A DNA stretch of 64,000 nt from Photobacterium indicum (GCF_003026215.1 NZ_PYOC01000001.1:992001-1056000); one strand, 5' to 3'; numbered from the stretch's first letter, positions 16,728-26,941 are shown. Numbers and translations: made by a program. The notes: a model not told the origin generated them from the sequence alone.

Positions 16728-17309
16728 TTGAACCAACAAGATAAAGATGCATTGAAAGTCATTGGCTTCATTGGTTTGTTCTGTATTTGCGTACATATCA
16801 TAAATGTATTCTTGAATGGTAGCCTGAACAGTTACGGTTTATTGCCTCGGCACATTACGCACCTTACTGGCTTAGTCGCTTATCCGTTCATACATGGCTC
16901 TTGGTCTCATTTAATAGGTAATCTATTTTCTTTTTCTGTATTAGGCTTACTAGTATCTCGATCGGGTGTGTCGCGCTTAATCGTGGTGTTTATTGTAAGT
17001 TGGGCGATCAGTAGTATTGGCGTCTGGTTTTTTGGACGAGCCAGTTACCATATTGGTTTAAGCGGCATTATCTATGGCTTATGGGCATATTTATTGGTTT
17101 ATGCGTTCATGTACCGAAGCCTTAAGTCTATCGCGATTGCTGTTATTGTAATGTTTTTCTATGGGTCCATGGTATGGGGGGTATTTCCGATTCATCGATG
17201 GATGAGTTTTGAAAGCCATTTATTTGGTGGCTTTGCTGGGGCTATTGCTGGCTACTGGTTAGCCAAGCGAGATAAAGCGAGAGAAAAAGACATAGCAACG
17301 TTATCTTAA
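16728..17309 (+). CDS. Rhomboid-family intramembrane serine protease
   Basis: Cleaves membrane proteins within the bilayer; about 193 residues with six hydrophobic helices. The three signature elements are present: 'HGSWSHLIGN' in helix 2 (HxxxN), the nucleophile Ser in 'HIGLSGIIYG' (GxSG) and the catalytic His in 'SFESHLFGGFAGAIAG'. I prefer the TTG start because GGGGAG sits eight bases before it. The ATG 15 bases upstream contains that ribosome site and has none of its own. It is shorter than GlpG and lacks its cytoplasmic domain. The DUF1840 gene follows closely. Confidence 0.85.
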   Translation: MNQQDKDALKVIGFIGLFCICVHIINVFLNGSLNSYGLLPRHITHLTGLVAYPFIHGSWSHLIGNLFSFSVLGLLVSRSGVSRLIVVFIVSWAISSIGVWFFGRASYHIGLSGIIYGLWAYLLVYAFMYRSLKSIAIAVIVMFFYGSMVWGVFPIHRWMSFESHLFGGFAGAIAGYWLAKRDKAREKDIATLS

Positions 17310-17365
17310 AAATACGTAATTGTATTAAATACGTGTTTGTATTATATGCGGCAGGGGGAATAATT

Positions 17366-17704
17366 ATGTTGATCACTTTTAGCTGTAAAGCGAGCGGGAA
17401 TGTCACAATGTTTGGTGATATTGCGACTCAACTAATCAAGATGATGGGGTATTGTGACAACGTTCCTGGTGCAATTGACGCCAAAGATGTACCAACAGCT
17501 TTAGATAATTTAGAACAGGCAATTCAAGCAATCAAGCAACAGCAAATCGAAGCCAAAAAAGCCGGAACTCTAGAAGAAAAAAACGAAGATGAGCTGGATG
17601 ATGCCGATTATGAGCCAGAGATAAGTATTTCTATGCGCGCAATGCCTTTAATTGATTTCTTGAAAGCAGCAGTGAAAGGGCAGTGTCATGTTATGTGGCA
17701 GTAA
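17366..17704 (+). CDS. DUF1840 family protein
   Basis: 112 residues. It begins 'MLITFSCKASGNVTMFGDIATQLIKMMG', has 'VPGAIDAKDVPTALDNLEQAI', an acidic linker and ends 'MRAMPLIDFLKAAVKGQCHVMWQ', the complete DUF1840 pattern. Function is unknown. AGGGGGA seven bases before the chosen ATG fixes the start. It is 56 bases after the rhomboid gene and likely co-transcribed. Confidence 0.85.
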   Translation: MLITFSCKASGNVTMFGDIATQLIKMMGYCDNVPGAIDAKDVPTALDNLEQAIQAIKQQQIEAKKAGTLEEKNEDELDDADYEPEISISMRAMPLIDFLKAAVKGQCHVMWQ

Positions 17705-17730
17705 AACATTATTCAATACGTTATAAATGT

Positions 17731-18348
17731 TTAACGTACAATATGAAGAGGCGCAAAAGGGTCATCATTCGGGTCATTTTGCCATAAATATTCTGCGTGA
17801 ATGGCTACTTTTCTCGCGACTTCTTCGCTGTACTGTTCGGCGATTAATGCCAAGCTCATATCGATGCCTGCTGCTGTGCCTGATGATGTAAAGACAGTAC
17901 CATCTTGCACCCAACGCGCAACGGGCTGCCAGTCAATATCTTTTCCGTAGCGGGTAACCCAGTGGTAGTGTTTCTTATTTGTGGTTGCTTTGCAGTCTTC
18001 TAATAATCCTGCGTTTGCAAGTATTACGGCGCCAGTACACACTGAGCAGATATACTGTATGTTAGGTGCTGTTTTATTTAGCCATGCCAATAAATTCGAG
18101 TTATTGACTTCATTTTTTATGCCTTCTCCACCGGGAATAATAAGTATATCCGTTAAAAAAATATCTTGAAAAGAGTAATCAGTCAGTACTTTTATACCTT
18201 GTGAACTGCTTATAGCTCCTCCTTGCTCAGAGACTAGCTTGAGCTGATATTTGTCAGGTAACAAGCCAAACATCTCTAAAGGTCCAAATACATCCAGTAA
18301 CTCAAACTGTTCAAATAATAGGGTAGTTACAGTCAGTTTTAATGGCAT
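17731..18348 (-). CDS. DJ-1/PfpI family protein (isonitrile hydratase-like)
   Basis: About 205 residues with the class I glutamine amidotransferase-like fold. 'FEQFELLDVFGPLEMF' near the N terminus and the nucleophile elbow 'ICSVCTGAVILANAGLLEDCKATTNK' are typical of the branch that includes isonitrile hydratases and the sensor half of AraC-type GlxA regulators. Here there is no AraC DNA-binding domain. The start was chosen because GAGG lies six bases before the ATG. The substrate is not predictable. Confidence 0.8.
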   Translation of the reverse strand: MPLKLTVTTLLFEQFELLDVFGPLEMFGLLPDKYQLKLVSEQGGAISSSQGIKVLTDYSFQDIFLTDILIIPGGEGIKNEVNNSNLLAWLNKTAPNIQYICSVCTGAVILANAGLLEDCKATTNKKHYHWVTRYGKDIDWQPVARWVQDGTVFTSSGTAAGIDMSLALIAEQYSEEVARKVAIHAEYLWQNDPNDDPFAPLHIVR

Positions 18349-18616
18349 AGTCATCCTCAGGTCTGCACGTCGATTGTTCACTCGCATAGCTCATGTTATT
18401 GATAATCGAATGTTCTTAATTAATAAAGACATAACGCGGTTTACTCTTCCTAAGCATAGTTAATTAAAACTAAAAAGAGGTAATGTAATTAAGAATAGAG
18501 AGCAATACTGCGTAGAGTAACGGTATATGCTTACTCAACGTACCCATTTCAATGTCAAAACCGAATTGAATACGCTGAGCCCACTTTATGTACTTAAGCT
18601 ATTTGCTTTTTAAGCT

Positions 18617-19846
18617 TTAAAAATTAGCAAGAAAGTACGGAATGATTAATGCGTTAGCTAAGTCGATAAAGAACGCACACACCAAAGGCACAATAATAAA
18701 AGCTTGATGTGAATTACCATAACGTTGAGATACCGCAGACATATTCGCCATGGCTGTTGGTGTTGAACCTAGCGAGATACCACCGAAACCTGAACAGACT
18801 ACTGCTGCATCGTAGGTTTTACCCATTGCAGGGAAAACAATAAAGAGATTCACTAGCACTGCAACAATGAATTGCGCACTTAATATGGCAAATATGGGGC
18901 CTGCGAGATCAACCAATGTCCATAACTGCATACTCATTAAAGACATTGCTAAGAATGTACCCAATGAAATATCAGCAATTAGGGCAATAGCAGGCTTTCG
19001 TGATGGCCATTTTGTGCCTGAAATACGAGGTAAAGATTTAGGAATAAGGTTAGTAATAACGATACCAGCAAATAGGCAAGTTACAAATAATGGTAATTGA
19101 AGGCCTAATTCAGAAATAGCTTCATTGAGTATGAATCCAACAATGGCACAGATGTGGATTGCAAAGATAGCATCAAGAAAATCGAAGCCTGTAATTTGCT
19201 CATTGCCTTCTGTATTTGAAATACCTATATCAAGCTGTTCGTCTTTATTGGGTTTGAGTTGATAACGGGTAATTAAGAATTTAGCAATAGGGCCACCCAT
19301 TAAGCTTGCTAAGATCAGCCCAAAGGTCGCACTTGCAATGCCAATTTCCATCGCATTTGATATACCAAACTCTTCTCCGATTCTTGGTGCCCAAGCGATT
19401 GCCGTTCCATGCCCACCAATTAACGAAACACTACCGCCAAGTAAACCGACAGCAGAATCTAAACCAAATAGCTTGGCAACGCTTATACCGGTTAAGTTTT
19501 GTAAAACCATGTAGCCAATAGTAATAGCCAGCAAGACAAGAAGAGGCTTTCCACCTTTTAGTAGATCTTTAAGGCTGGCGTTGATGCCAATCGTGGTGAA
19601 AAAGTACACCAGTAAAACATCACGAGCGGCAAGGTTAAATTCTATCTCTATAGATGTTGTTACATACACAAGGGCAATAAGCAGAGAGAAAAGAATACCA
19701 CCAGTAACGGGTTCTGGAATACTAAATTCTTGCAGTGGTTTAAAAGCTGCGTTTAATCGCCGCCCGACAAATAGCACCAAAATACCGATAGTGACGGCAA
19801 AAAAAGAATTGAAGTAAAGTACTCCGTTATTAAACACTATTTCCAT
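18617..19846 (-). CDS. gltS: Sodium/glutamate symporter GltS
   Basis: Na+-coupled glutamate uptake protein of the inner membrane, 409 residues, close to E. coli GltS (401). Conserved features are 'EPVTGGILFSLLIA', 'FFTTIGINASLKDLLKGG', the re-entrant loop 'GGSVSLIGGHGTAIAWAP' and its inverted counterpart 'VVCSGFGGISLGSTPTAMANM'. It is a single gene with about 270 bp to the next gene downstream and 350 bp upstream. Confidence 0.93.
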   Translation of the reverse strand: MEIVFNNGVLYFNSFFAVTIGILVLFVGRRLNAAFKPLQEFSIPEPVTGGILFSLLIALVYVTTSIEIEFNLAARDVLLVYFFTTIGINASLKDLLKGGKPLLVLLAITIGYMVLQNLTGISVAKLFGLDSAVGLLGGSVSLIGGHGTAIAWAPRIGEEFGISNAMEIGIASATFGLILASLMGGPIAKFLITRYQLKPNKDEQLDIGISNTEGNEQITGFDFLDAIFAIHICAIVGFILNEAISELGLQLPLFVTCLFAGIVITNLIPKSLPRISGTKWPSRKPAIALIADISLGTFLAMSLMSMQLWTLVDLAGPIFAILSAQFIVAVLVNLFIVFPAMGKTYDAAVVCSGFGGISLGSTPTAMANMSAVSQRYGNSHQAFIIVPLVCAFFIDLANALIIPYFLANF

Positions 19847-20202
19847 GTGTCCCCCTTAAGCTTTTAAATATTAAAATATGAGCGATTTGGGTAAGGTTAG
19901 CGCAACAAACTGTATTCAGGCTTAATTAAATCAATTCATGAACCTTATCTTTCTATTTTATAGAAGCAAGTCTAGACAAATTAGGACTGTTGCATAGCTT
20001 GAGAAATTACGAGGTTTTAAAAGTGTGAGTGATAGCAGTAGAGTTAGCCATAAACAACATAATTGATGTGCAGCCATTGTCATTTTTGGTATAAAGAGGG
20101 AGATGAGGTTCTGCTGTTAGCACGATAAGCGAAGGTGAAATAAAATAGTAAAAGCAGAGCAATAATGCCTTACTCTGCTTTGTTTATGTTGATAAAGTAT
20201 TG
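19847..20202. other. Intergenic region upstream of gltS
   Basis: About 355 bp without a credible gene. The right end (20146-20180) holds a minus-strand terminator for the outer-membrane protein gene. The rest presumably contains the gltS promoter; no operator was recognised. Confidence 0.5.
20146..20180 (-). terminator. Terminator after the outer-membrane protein gene at 20203
   Basis: Eight-bp stem AAGCAGAG/CTCTGCTT with a 13-base loop. On the minus strand it is followed by TTTTACTATTTT. Confidence 0.6.
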
Positions 20203-20724
20203 TTAAATACTGATAGTAAAGCCTAAGGTTGCATTCAGGGTACTATCAAGAATACGTGGCGTTGAAAACGGACCAAAGTGGTTGATTTCTACGCCGGCGC
20301 GTAATCCAAAGGTGTCAGTTGCTTGATAGATATAACTGGTCGAATAACTTATGCCGTCAGATTTATAATGTTCTTTCGATAAGTTATTGTAGTTGTAATA
20401 ACGCCCTGAATATTTAGACATACCAAGTTCTATCTGAACCTTATGCACATCTGCACGATCAAAGGCATATTGCCCCCCGATTCGATAGGTGTAAACCTTT
20501 TCTTTGCGATATGAATTGGCGTAAATACCTGCAGTTTCCCCTTCGAGCTTTCCTACGCTGATGAACACGGCATCTAGCCACATGGTGTCTTTAACGCCCA
20601 GCTGTAAACCATAGCCATCAAGTTCACCGAGCCGTATATCTGGTGAAATATGAATAGTTTTCGCTTGAACAGTGCCTGTCATTATTAATAATGTGATGGG
20701 CAGTAACAGTGCAGGTGACTTCAT
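20203..20724 (-). CDS. Outer-membrane beta-barrel-like protein of unknown function
   Basis: 173 residues with a signal peptide ending at 'TVQA'. The mature chain alternates aromatic and polar residues in short strands ('YGLQLGVKDTMWLDAVFISVG', 'VYTYRIGGQYAF', 'FGLRAGVEINHFG') and ends 'LGFTISI', so a small outer-membrane barrel is likely. It follows the next gene by 66 bases on the same strand, and the two may form an operon. No named family was recognised. Confidence 0.6.
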   Translation of the reverse strand: MKSPALLLPITLLIMTGTVQAKTIHISPDIRLGELDGYGLQLGVKDTMWLDAVFISVGKLEGETAGIYANSYRKEKVYTYRIGGQYAFDRADVHKVQIELGMSKYSGRYYNYNNLSKEHYKSDGISYSTSYIYQATDTFGLRAGVEINHFGPFSTPRILDSTLNATLGFTISI

Positions 20725-20790
20725 TTTTTTCTCAACAATTATTCGTTTCAGTCGAAAGGCTAGGTGTTAATTGTGTCGTTATGCTGCTAC

Positions 20791-21336
20791 CTAGAAGCGG
20801 TAACCGACAGTGAAGGAATATTGTTCAGTATCAACATGTTCAGTAAGTACGATGTTAGCGCGTAAATCTGCGTATAAACCAAAGTCAAAGCCCATACGAA
20901 CACCAGTTCCTAACGCGAGGGAAGTCTCTGAAGATTTATCGCTAGCGCCTGAGTTATATGTGAATTTTTCATTTATGCGAGAAAGACCGATTGCACCATA
21001 AGGTTTAATGTCGAAACCATTGAGTAAAAACGCATAACCAATATCAGAATCGATTTGGAAATTTGAGCCATCAAGCTTGCCGAAATACCAGTCTTCATTA
21101 TTCTGGGCATAAGAAACATTTAGACCAACAATACGGTTGAAATCATAGCCATATTCGACTTTGATTCCGTCACCATAATCGGTTGACAAGCGATAGTCGC
21201 TATTGCTGATTGATGAAAGTTGAGTCCATGAATAGCCGATACCTACGCGGTGACCTTGGTAATTATCATCGGCAATTGCACTTGAAGCGAATGATGAAAT
21301 AAGCAGCGCTGATGCGATAGGTAATAATTTATTCAT
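20791..21336 (-). CDS. Small outer-membrane beta-barrel protein (OmpA/Opa-like porin family)
   Basis: 181 residues. The ATG has GAGAG before it and opens on a signal peptide ending 'ASSAIA'. The mature part has 'GHRVGIGYSWTQLSS', 'GIKVEYGYDFNRIVGLNVSYAQ', 'PYGAIGLSRINEKF' and ends in Phe ('FTVGYRF'), the usual C-terminal signature for BAM-inserted barrels. Eight strands are expected from its size. Its role (adhesion, stress or transport) is unknown. Confidence 0.75.
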   Translation of the reverse strand: MNKLLPIASALLISSFASSAIADDNYQGHRVGIGYSWTQLSSISNSDYRLSTDYGDGIKVEYGYDFNRIVGLNVSYAQNNEDWYFGKLDGSNFQIDSDIGYAFLLNGFDIKPYGAIGLSRINEKFTYNSGASDKSSETSLALGTGVRMGFDFGLYADLRANIVLTEHVDTEQYSFTVGYRF

Positions 21337-21502
21337 ACGGATACTCTCTTTAATCAATGGTTTAAATACAGTGTTTTATTTGATGCGAAGAGTGTACTGA
21401 GAGCGCTTAATTACTGCTAATAGAGTCTAGTTATATCGATAATAAGCAGGGGTTATTATCGATATTATAAGTGATAGATTGTAAGGATGAGCACGATGAA
21501 AA

Positions 21503-22459
21503 CTAAATGATGTGAGGGAATCGTATTTCTGCATGTAACGTTTTTTGTTCGGTTAATAGATCAAATATAAGTGTGTGTAGCCAATTGTTCAGATCACTTT
21601 TTCGGTTCCGTTGATGTGTATAGCTATAGAGTGTCTGTTGGATAATTTCGCCATCGACCTTGACAGATATCATGCGTAGGTTTGGGTGTTGATGAATAGG
21701 GAAGTTGGTTGAACTAGGGAAATACATATCAGTATGTTGGACGACGTCAATCAGCGCCATAGGAAATTCTGAGCGAAAACCGACTTTATGTGGAATTCCC
21801 TTTTTCGCTAAAATTGCGGCAGTGTAACTTACACGATCATTCCAGCCTGGAATGAGCATCGAGGCTATTTCATACCCAGAAAAGTCTATTGGTGTGGCTT
21901 CTAAAAGTGTGATTGGGTGGTCTTTACGCACAATAACAGCGCCATCGAGCTTGATGAGTTCTTTGGAACTAACTTCTTTTGGTGCCGATGGGTAATCATA
22001 ATTAACCCCAAGATGAATAGTGCCTTTTGCAATATCTTCGAGGGTAGTACTTGTCCAATTGAGTAGATGTAGATCAGCATTGGGGGCTTCTTTTTTCAGG
22101 TGCTGAACCAAAGTGCCAGACAACGTACATAATACCTGTGCGGGTAACGCAATTTTGATGGTACGGTTTAGCTCTAAGGGATTAAAGGTGTCCTGGGTAT
22201 TGAGTGCGTGAGCCAACCCATCTAAATAGGGTGTAATTCGCTCGGCTAGATCTTCTGCATAGGGTGTGGCTTTTAATCCATTGATCGACTTTAGAAATAG
22301 CTCATCACCAAAATGGTTTCGAAGTCGTTGTAAGGCTTGGCTAATCGCTGGCTGCGAGACATAGAGACGCTCTGAGGCCTTACGCATATTCAGTTCTTGC
22401 GAAAGTACTAAGAAGGTGCGTAATAAGTTTAAATCGAGGCTATAGAAAAGATCTTTCAT
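21503..22459 (-). CDS. LysR-family transcriptional regulator (LeuO/NahR-like branch)
   Basis: 318 residues from the ATG that has AGGAAG seven bases upstream; the frame extends 40 codons further but that part is not typical. The N-terminal helix-turn-helix reads 'DLNLLRTFLVLSQELNMRKASERLYVSQPAISQALQRLRNHFGDELF', typical of the LeuO/NahR group. The C-terminal effector domain is of normal length. It lies just downstream of the 5'-nucleotidase gene on the same strand, separated by a terminator. The target genes are unknown. Confidence 0.87.
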   Translation of the reverse strand: MKDLFYSLDLNLLRTFLVLSQELNMRKASERLYVSQPAISQALQRLRNHFGDELFLKSINGLKATPYAEDLAERITPYLDGLAHALNTQDTFNPLELNRTIKIALPAQVLCTLSGTLVQHLKKEAPNADLHLLNWTSTTLEDIAKGTIHLGVNYDYPSAPKEVSSKELIKLDGAVIVRKDHPITLLEATPIDFSGYEIASMLIPGWNDRVSYTAAILAKKGIPHKVGFRSEFPMALIDVVQHTDMYFPSSTNFPIHQHPNLRMISVKVDGEIIQQTLYSYTHQRNRKSDLNNWLHTLIFDLLTEQKTLHAEIRFPHII

Positions 22460-22565
22460 GCACTTACTTCCTGAACGAGATGTTGTCATCATACACGATC
22501 TAATTGGCAAGTTTTGTTTGGGAGTATTACGGAGTTGCAAAATCTGTGGGTTGAGCGGTAAAGAA

Positions 22566-22601
22566 AAAAAAGCCCCCAAGCAAAGTGCATTGCTGGAGGC
22601 T
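22566..22601 (-). terminator. Intrinsic terminator after the 5'-nucleotidase gene
   Basis: On the minus strand a stem pairing AAGCCTCCAGCAA with the CTTTGCTTGGGGGCTT arm is followed by eight T. It separates the nucleotidase gene from the LysR gene. Confidence 0.8.
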
Positions 22602-22623
22602 TTACATTTAATGCAGTGAAATA

Positions 22624-24534
22624 TTATTTATTTAGTGCCTTGGCAATAATAATATCACGTTGAATCTGCGCTTTTTCAATGTCATCAGCCGCCACATTCA
22701 GTTTTTGTTCTTGCGCTGTGATGTACGCATTAAACGCTTCTTTATTGTTAAAGATTTTGTCTTTAACATTGATAGAGGCAACGTTTGTGTAGCGACCATC
22801 GCTGCTAGTAGGTACTGAAATCTTTCCTGAGTTGATTAGGGTTTTGATTACCGCTCTTTCTGCTTGATAGCCTTCAAGACCGCTTAGGTGCCAGCGGTTC
22901 ATCGGCTTTCCTTCGTAAGTCCCTTTTTTGACTTCTGTTAGATAGCGAACTGTAAGGTTACGGATTGTACCTTCATCTTCGCCATACTCTTCTTCAGTAT
23001 CAAAGATAACAGGGAAGCTTTGGCCTTCAAGAACGCCGCCAGCTTTGGTTAGGTGTCCCATACGGTAGCTATTCATACCCAGAGTGATTTTTGTGGCGTC
23101 AGTGACTTTTTGGCCATCAGCAAACTGCAGATCAGTAATGCGCTTGCCTGCTGGTTTTGTTAAGTCGATGGTATACGTTACACCCGCAAAGAAATCATTG
23201 GTTGAGTATTTAGACGAACGGCGTTCAGGGTTAAAGCTGTATGTTACATCACCTTCTTTAACACTGTTAAAATAGCCAGCAGACCATTCCATGTAGGTTT
23301 TTAATTCTTTACCTGTCATGGCGTATACCGTAATTTCGCCACCTGCGTATTGGTAGTTAAAGGCAATATCTTTTGCTTTAATCTGACCTACATCGAGCTC
23401 AGCTTTATCGTTATCTATTTGAAGAGCAATAACATTCGCTTTAGGTGCGTAGTACATACTTGCTTCTTGATAAAGTGTGCTAATACCGGTGTCTTGAATA
23501 TGTACTTGCGGAATACCTTTAATTTCATTCTCAGGAACAAGATCAACACCTGTTAGCTCTGCCACCACGCGATTTGCATTTTCACGTAAACGTTTGTGAT
23601 AGGGTGCATACAGTTCTTCCATCTTTTCATCAGAAAGAGTGCCTTTGATTTTGTAGGTATAGCTGTCTTTATTGATTAGAGTGAATTCACCGTCTCGTTC
23701 TTCAAATTGAAGGTCAATACGAGATAGGGCACGACCATACTTATCTGGTTCTGTCACAATAACGCCGTTAATTACCGCTTTATCAACCAGCGTATGCATG
23801 TGACCCGCAACAATTGCATCAATCTCTGGGTTTGCTTCTGCAATATCACGCACGCCTGTGTCTTTGATGTTATTTTCATTATCAATACCCATGTGAGCAA
23901 CAAGAATTATTGCGTCGACATCGTTCTTGATTTGTTGAATAACTTTTTTCACTTCCAAAGATGGGTTGGTGAATGTCATCCCTTCAAGGCGGTTTGTGCC
24001 TTCAGCAAATACTTGTGTCATTGGTGTATCCATACCAATAACACCGATTTTTATACCATCACGCTCAATAACTGTGTGTGCCGGTAAAAAAGGATTGCCG
24101 TCGGCTCGCTTAATATTACCGCCCAAAGGTTGGCCTTCAAATTGAGTAAGTGAACGGTTGAGAACGTTTAAGCCAAAGTCGAATTCATGGTTACCTGGTA
24201 CCCATACATCGTACTTCATTTCATTGAACCCCAGCATCATAGGGTCAACGGGCTCATCTTTAAATGTTTCGACAAAGTTACCCTGAATCGTATCACCTGC
24301 GTCAACAAGAATGATGTTGTCATTGTCTTTACGAATGTCTTTTACCTTAGATGCGATTTGGCTCAGGCTACCCTTCATGTTTGCTTTATCACTGGCATAA
24401 TCCCATGGCATAAAATGCCCGTGAATATCGGATGTGCCTAAAATTGTAACGTCGGTAATGTCGCCATCTGCAGAAAATACAGGGCTGCTTATTAGGGAAA
24501 AGAGAATAGCAGAGGCTAATAAATGCTTTTTCAT
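22624..24534 (-). CDS. Periplasmic 5'-nucleotidase / 2',3'-cyclic phosphodiesterase family metallophosphatase
   Basis: Hydrolyses extracellular nucleotides so the cell can take up nucleosides and phosphate. The 636 residues begin with a signal peptide ending 'SSPVFSA'. The metallophosphatase domain follows, with 'LGTSDIHGHF', 'VDAGDTIQGN', 'GNHEFDFG', 'VAHMGID' and 'AGHMHT' supplying the two-metal site. The C-terminal 5'-nucleotidase domain spans roughly residues 340-560. It is longer than UshA, and the tail past residue 565 is helical. Whether the preferred substrate is 5'-nucleotides (UshA-like) or cyclic nucleotides (CpdB-like) cannot be decided by eye. Confidence 0.88.
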   Translation of the reverse strand: MKKHLLASAILFSLISSPVFSADGDITDVTILGTSDIHGHFMPWDYASDKANMKGSLSQIASKVKDIRKDNDNIILVDAGDTIQGNFVETFKDEPVDPMMLGFNEMKYDVWVPGNHEFDFGLNVLNRSLTQFEGQPLGGNIKRADGNPFLPAHTVIERDGIKIGVIGMDTPMTQVFAEGTNRLEGMTFTNPSLEVKKVIQQIKNDVDAIILVAHMGIDNENNIKDTGVRDIAEANPEIDAIVAGHMHTLVDKAVINGVIVTEPDKYGRALSRIDLQFEERDGEFTLINKDSYTYKIKGTLSDEKMEELYAPYHKRLRENANRVVAELTGVDLVPENEIKGIPQVHIQDTGISTLYQEASMYYAPKANVIALQIDNDKAELDVGQIKAKDIAFNYQYAGGEITVYAMTGKELKTYMEWSAGYFNSVKEGDVTYSFNPERRSSKYSTNDFFAGVTYTIDLTKPAGKRITDLQFADGQKVTDATKITLGMNSYRMGHLTKAGGVLEGQSFPVIFDTEEEYGEDEGTIRNLTVRYLTEVKKGTYEGKPMNRWHLSGLEGYQAERAVIKTLINSGKISVPTSSDGRYTNVASINVKDKIFNNKEAFNAYITAQEQKLNVAADDIEKAQIQRDIIIAKALNK

Positions 24535-24973
24535 TGTGAACTCTCATTATTATTTATGGGGATGCGAGGGCATAGTAGGCGTTAAACAAGGGTGAGTGCG
24601 AGAAGTTTGTCACAAAATTTATGATGCAATTAATCACTGTACATAATTTTGTGAGGCATTACGCAGTACTTGCGTGTGGTGTAAACAGAATAATAACTAA
24701 ATAATTGTTTAACAATGAGTAATTATCGAACGTTAGCTATTTCAAACGATGCATTTTCAATCAGTACATGTTGTTTCATTCGTTAAATGGATGTTCGTTT
24801 TAAGCCAATGTGTTGATCGTTTATAAAAGCAACAATGCAGAGGCGAGCGCTTATACGAAAATCTATTCTTAGAAGAATGTGAAATCTTACTTGTTATTAG
24901 GCTAAGAGCCTATACAATCTGCGCATTGAAATTTGTTCGTTATGAACCTTTAGAATGTGACCGACAGAATACG
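24535..24973. other. Divergent intergenic region
   Basis: About 440 bp between the nucleotidase gene (leftward) and the DUF2986 gene (rightward). It must contain both promoters. I saw no convincing operator, RNA gene or repeat. Confidence 0.5.
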
Positions 24974-25195
24974 ATGAATAGAAAGAAAAAAGTAAACCAG
25001 ATACTAAAGAAGCGATTAAAGCAGGCGAATGCGAAATTACAAACAAGTAATAAGCCGCGTTACATTTCTAAAGCTGATCGAGCAAAAATGGAATTAGAAG
25101 CTGCACAACAAGTGCCAGAAGGTGTTGCTGCAGAAGCGCAAGCTGTTGATACAGAAAACACAGATGAGACTGCGAAAGAGCCTGAAACTAAATAG
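24974..25195 (+). CDS. DUF2986 family small basic protein
   Basis: 73 residues. The first 45 are strongly basic ('MNRKKKVNQILKKRLKQANAK', then 'SNKPRYISKADRAKMELEAA'), the DUF2986 signature seen in Vibrio and Shewanella. The tail is acidic. The ATG was chosen at the start of the conserved domain; an in-frame start 16 codons upstream gives an atypical extension. Function is unknown; the charge suggests nucleic acid binding. A terminator follows. Confidence 0.75.
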   Translation: MNRKKKVNQILKKRLKQANAKLQTSNKPRYISKADRAKMELEAAQQVPEGVAAEAQAVDTENTDETAKEPETK

Positions 25196-25267
25196 TCAGG
25201 TTTTACATTACCTACCTTTAGGTAGAGCATGCATTCCAATGTGAGAACATGTTCAAAAACACCATAA

Positions 25268-25293
25268 AAAGGCGTTAGATAACGCCTTTTTTT
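25268..25293 (+). terminator. Intrinsic terminator after the DUF2986 gene
   Basis: Nine-bp stem AAAGGCGTT/AACGCCTTT with a 4-base loop and T-run. Confidence 0.9.
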
Positions 25294-25425
25294 ATGGGTT
25301 TTCAGTAGCTTTCATGACGGTAAACTGAGTATTAATGGTACTTGGTCGCGATATCCTGTAGGCTACACGCCCCCCCGTCCTCAAGACGGTCTAAACTATG
25401 AAAAATAATGACAAGAGATGATCTT

Positions 25426-26820
25426 ATGAGCTTTGCCTCCCTGGGCCTATCTGCCCCAATCCTTGAAGCTGTAGCTAAACAAGGCTACGAGACACCTTCG
25501 CCAATTCAGGCTCAAGCAATTCCAGCTGTGATTGAAGGTAAGGATGTAATGGCAGCGGCCCAAACAGGCACTGGTAAGACAGCAGGTTTCACACTTCCTG
25601 TCTTAGAGCGTTTATCTAATGGTCCACGTGTTAAGCCTAATCAAGTGCGTGCGCTTGTTCTTACGCCTACGCGTGAATTGGCGGCACAGGTTGCTGAAAG
25701 TGTTGCGTTATACGCTAAAAATCTTCCATTGAGTTCGGCTGTAGTATTTGGTGGCGTTAAAATTAACCCACAAATGATGCGATTACGTCAAGGTGCTGAT
25801 GTTTTGGTTGCAACGCCAGGTCGACTACTTGACCTTTATAACCAAAGAGCAGTTCGTTTTGACCAGCTAGAAGTATTGGTTTTAGATGAAGCAGACCGCA
25901 TGTTAGACATGGGTTTTATTCGTGATATCCGTAAATTATTGGCTGTAATGCCAAAGCAACGCCAGAACTTACTTTTCTCTGCAACGTTTTCTGATGAAAT
26001 TCGTCAGCTTGCAAAAGGTCTGGTTCATAATCCGGTAGAAATTTCTGTTACGCCACGTAATGCAACGGCGCCAACAGTTAAACAGTGGATTTGTCCGGTA
26101 GATAAAAGCCGTAAAGCGAACCTATTAACCAAGTTATTGAAAGAAAATAACTGGGGTCAGGTATTGGTATTTACGAAGACAAAGCACGGTGCGAACCGTT
26201 TAACTACGCATCTTGAAGGTCGTGGTATTAAAGCTGCTGCGATTCATGGTAACAAGAGTCAAGGTGCACGAACTAAGGCACTGGCGAACTTCAAGAGCAA
26301 CGAAATTCAAGTACTTGTTGCGACAGATATCGCCGCACGTGGCCTTGATATTGAGCAATTACCACAAGTGGTTAACTTTGAATTACCGCACGTTGCTGAA
26401 GATTATGTTCACCGTATTGGTCGTACAGGCCGTGCTGGTTGTGAAGGGCAGGCCATTTCATTAGTTTGTGCTGATGAATACAAAGACCTTGCGGCTATCG
26501 AACGTTTAATTAAGCAAGTATTACCACGCGAACAGGTTAGTGGTTTTGAAGCGGTGAATAAGCTGCCTGAGTCTCGTTTAGATACGCGTCCGATTAAACC
26601 AAAGAAGCCAAAGAAAGATCACCGTGACGGTCAACGTTCTGGTGAGAATGCTAAAGGCCATAAGCCACAAGGCAAGAATAAGCGTCATGTTGGTGGTCAA
26701 GGTAAAAGCCAAAACGAAAGCGCGGGTAAACCGTCAAATCGTTCAGGTGCTGGTACTGGCGCACCTAAAGCAAAACCTGCAAAGCGTCGTGCTCCTCGCC
26801 CTGCGAGCGTTACACGATAA
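25426..26820 (+). CDS. rhlE: DEAD-box ATP-dependent RNA helicase, RhlE type
   Basis: Unwinds RNA duplexes in ribosome assembly and RNA decay, often important in the cold. 464 residues. All motifs are visible: Q motif '[10 protein letters not shown]', I 'AQTGTGKT', Ia 'PTRELAAQ', Ib 'TPGR', II 'DEAD', III 'SAT', V '[10 protein letters not shown]' and VI '[10 protein letters not shown]'. After residue about 380 comes a basic, low-complexity tail rich in K, R, G, N and P, typical of RhlE. The ATG has a GAGA ribosome site; an upstream in-frame codon adds only six residues. Confidence 0.92.
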   Translation: MSFASLGLSAPILEAVAKQGYETPSPIQAQAIPAVIEGKDVMAAAQTGTGKTAGFTLPVLERLSNGPRVKPNQVRALVLTPTRELAAQVAESVALYAKNLPLSSAVVFGGVKINPQMMRLRQGADVLVATPGRLLDLYNQRAVRFDQLEVLVLDEADRMLDMGFIRDIRKLLAVMPKQRQNLLFSATFSDEIRQLAKGLVHNPVEISVTPRNATAPTVKQWICPVDKSRKANLLTKLLKENNWGQVLVFTKTKHGANRLTTHLEGRGIKAAAIHGNKSQGARTKALANFKSNEIQVLVATDIAARGLDIEQLPQVVNFELPHVAEDYVHRIGRTGRAGCEGQAISLVCADEYKDLAAIERLIKQVLPREQVSGFEAVNKLPESRLDTRPIKPKKPKKDHRDGQRSGENAKGHKPQGKNKRHVGGQGKSQNESAGKPSNRSGAGTGAPKAKPAKRRAPRPASVTR

Positions 26821-26845
26821 GCATGCAATAACGTAAAGTATAACA

Positions 26846-26885
26846 AAAGCCCTGATCTTCTATTTTGAAGGTCAGGGCTTTTTTG
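26846..26885 (+). terminator. Intrinsic terminator after rhlE
   Basis: Long stem AAAGCCCTGA-TCTTC paired with GAAG-GTCAGGGCTTT, followed by T-run. Confidence 0.9.
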
Positions 26886-26941
26886 ATCCGCTTTATTTAC
26901 TTTTTGCAGAAGTAGGGGATGTAAGCTTCTATACAGCTGTG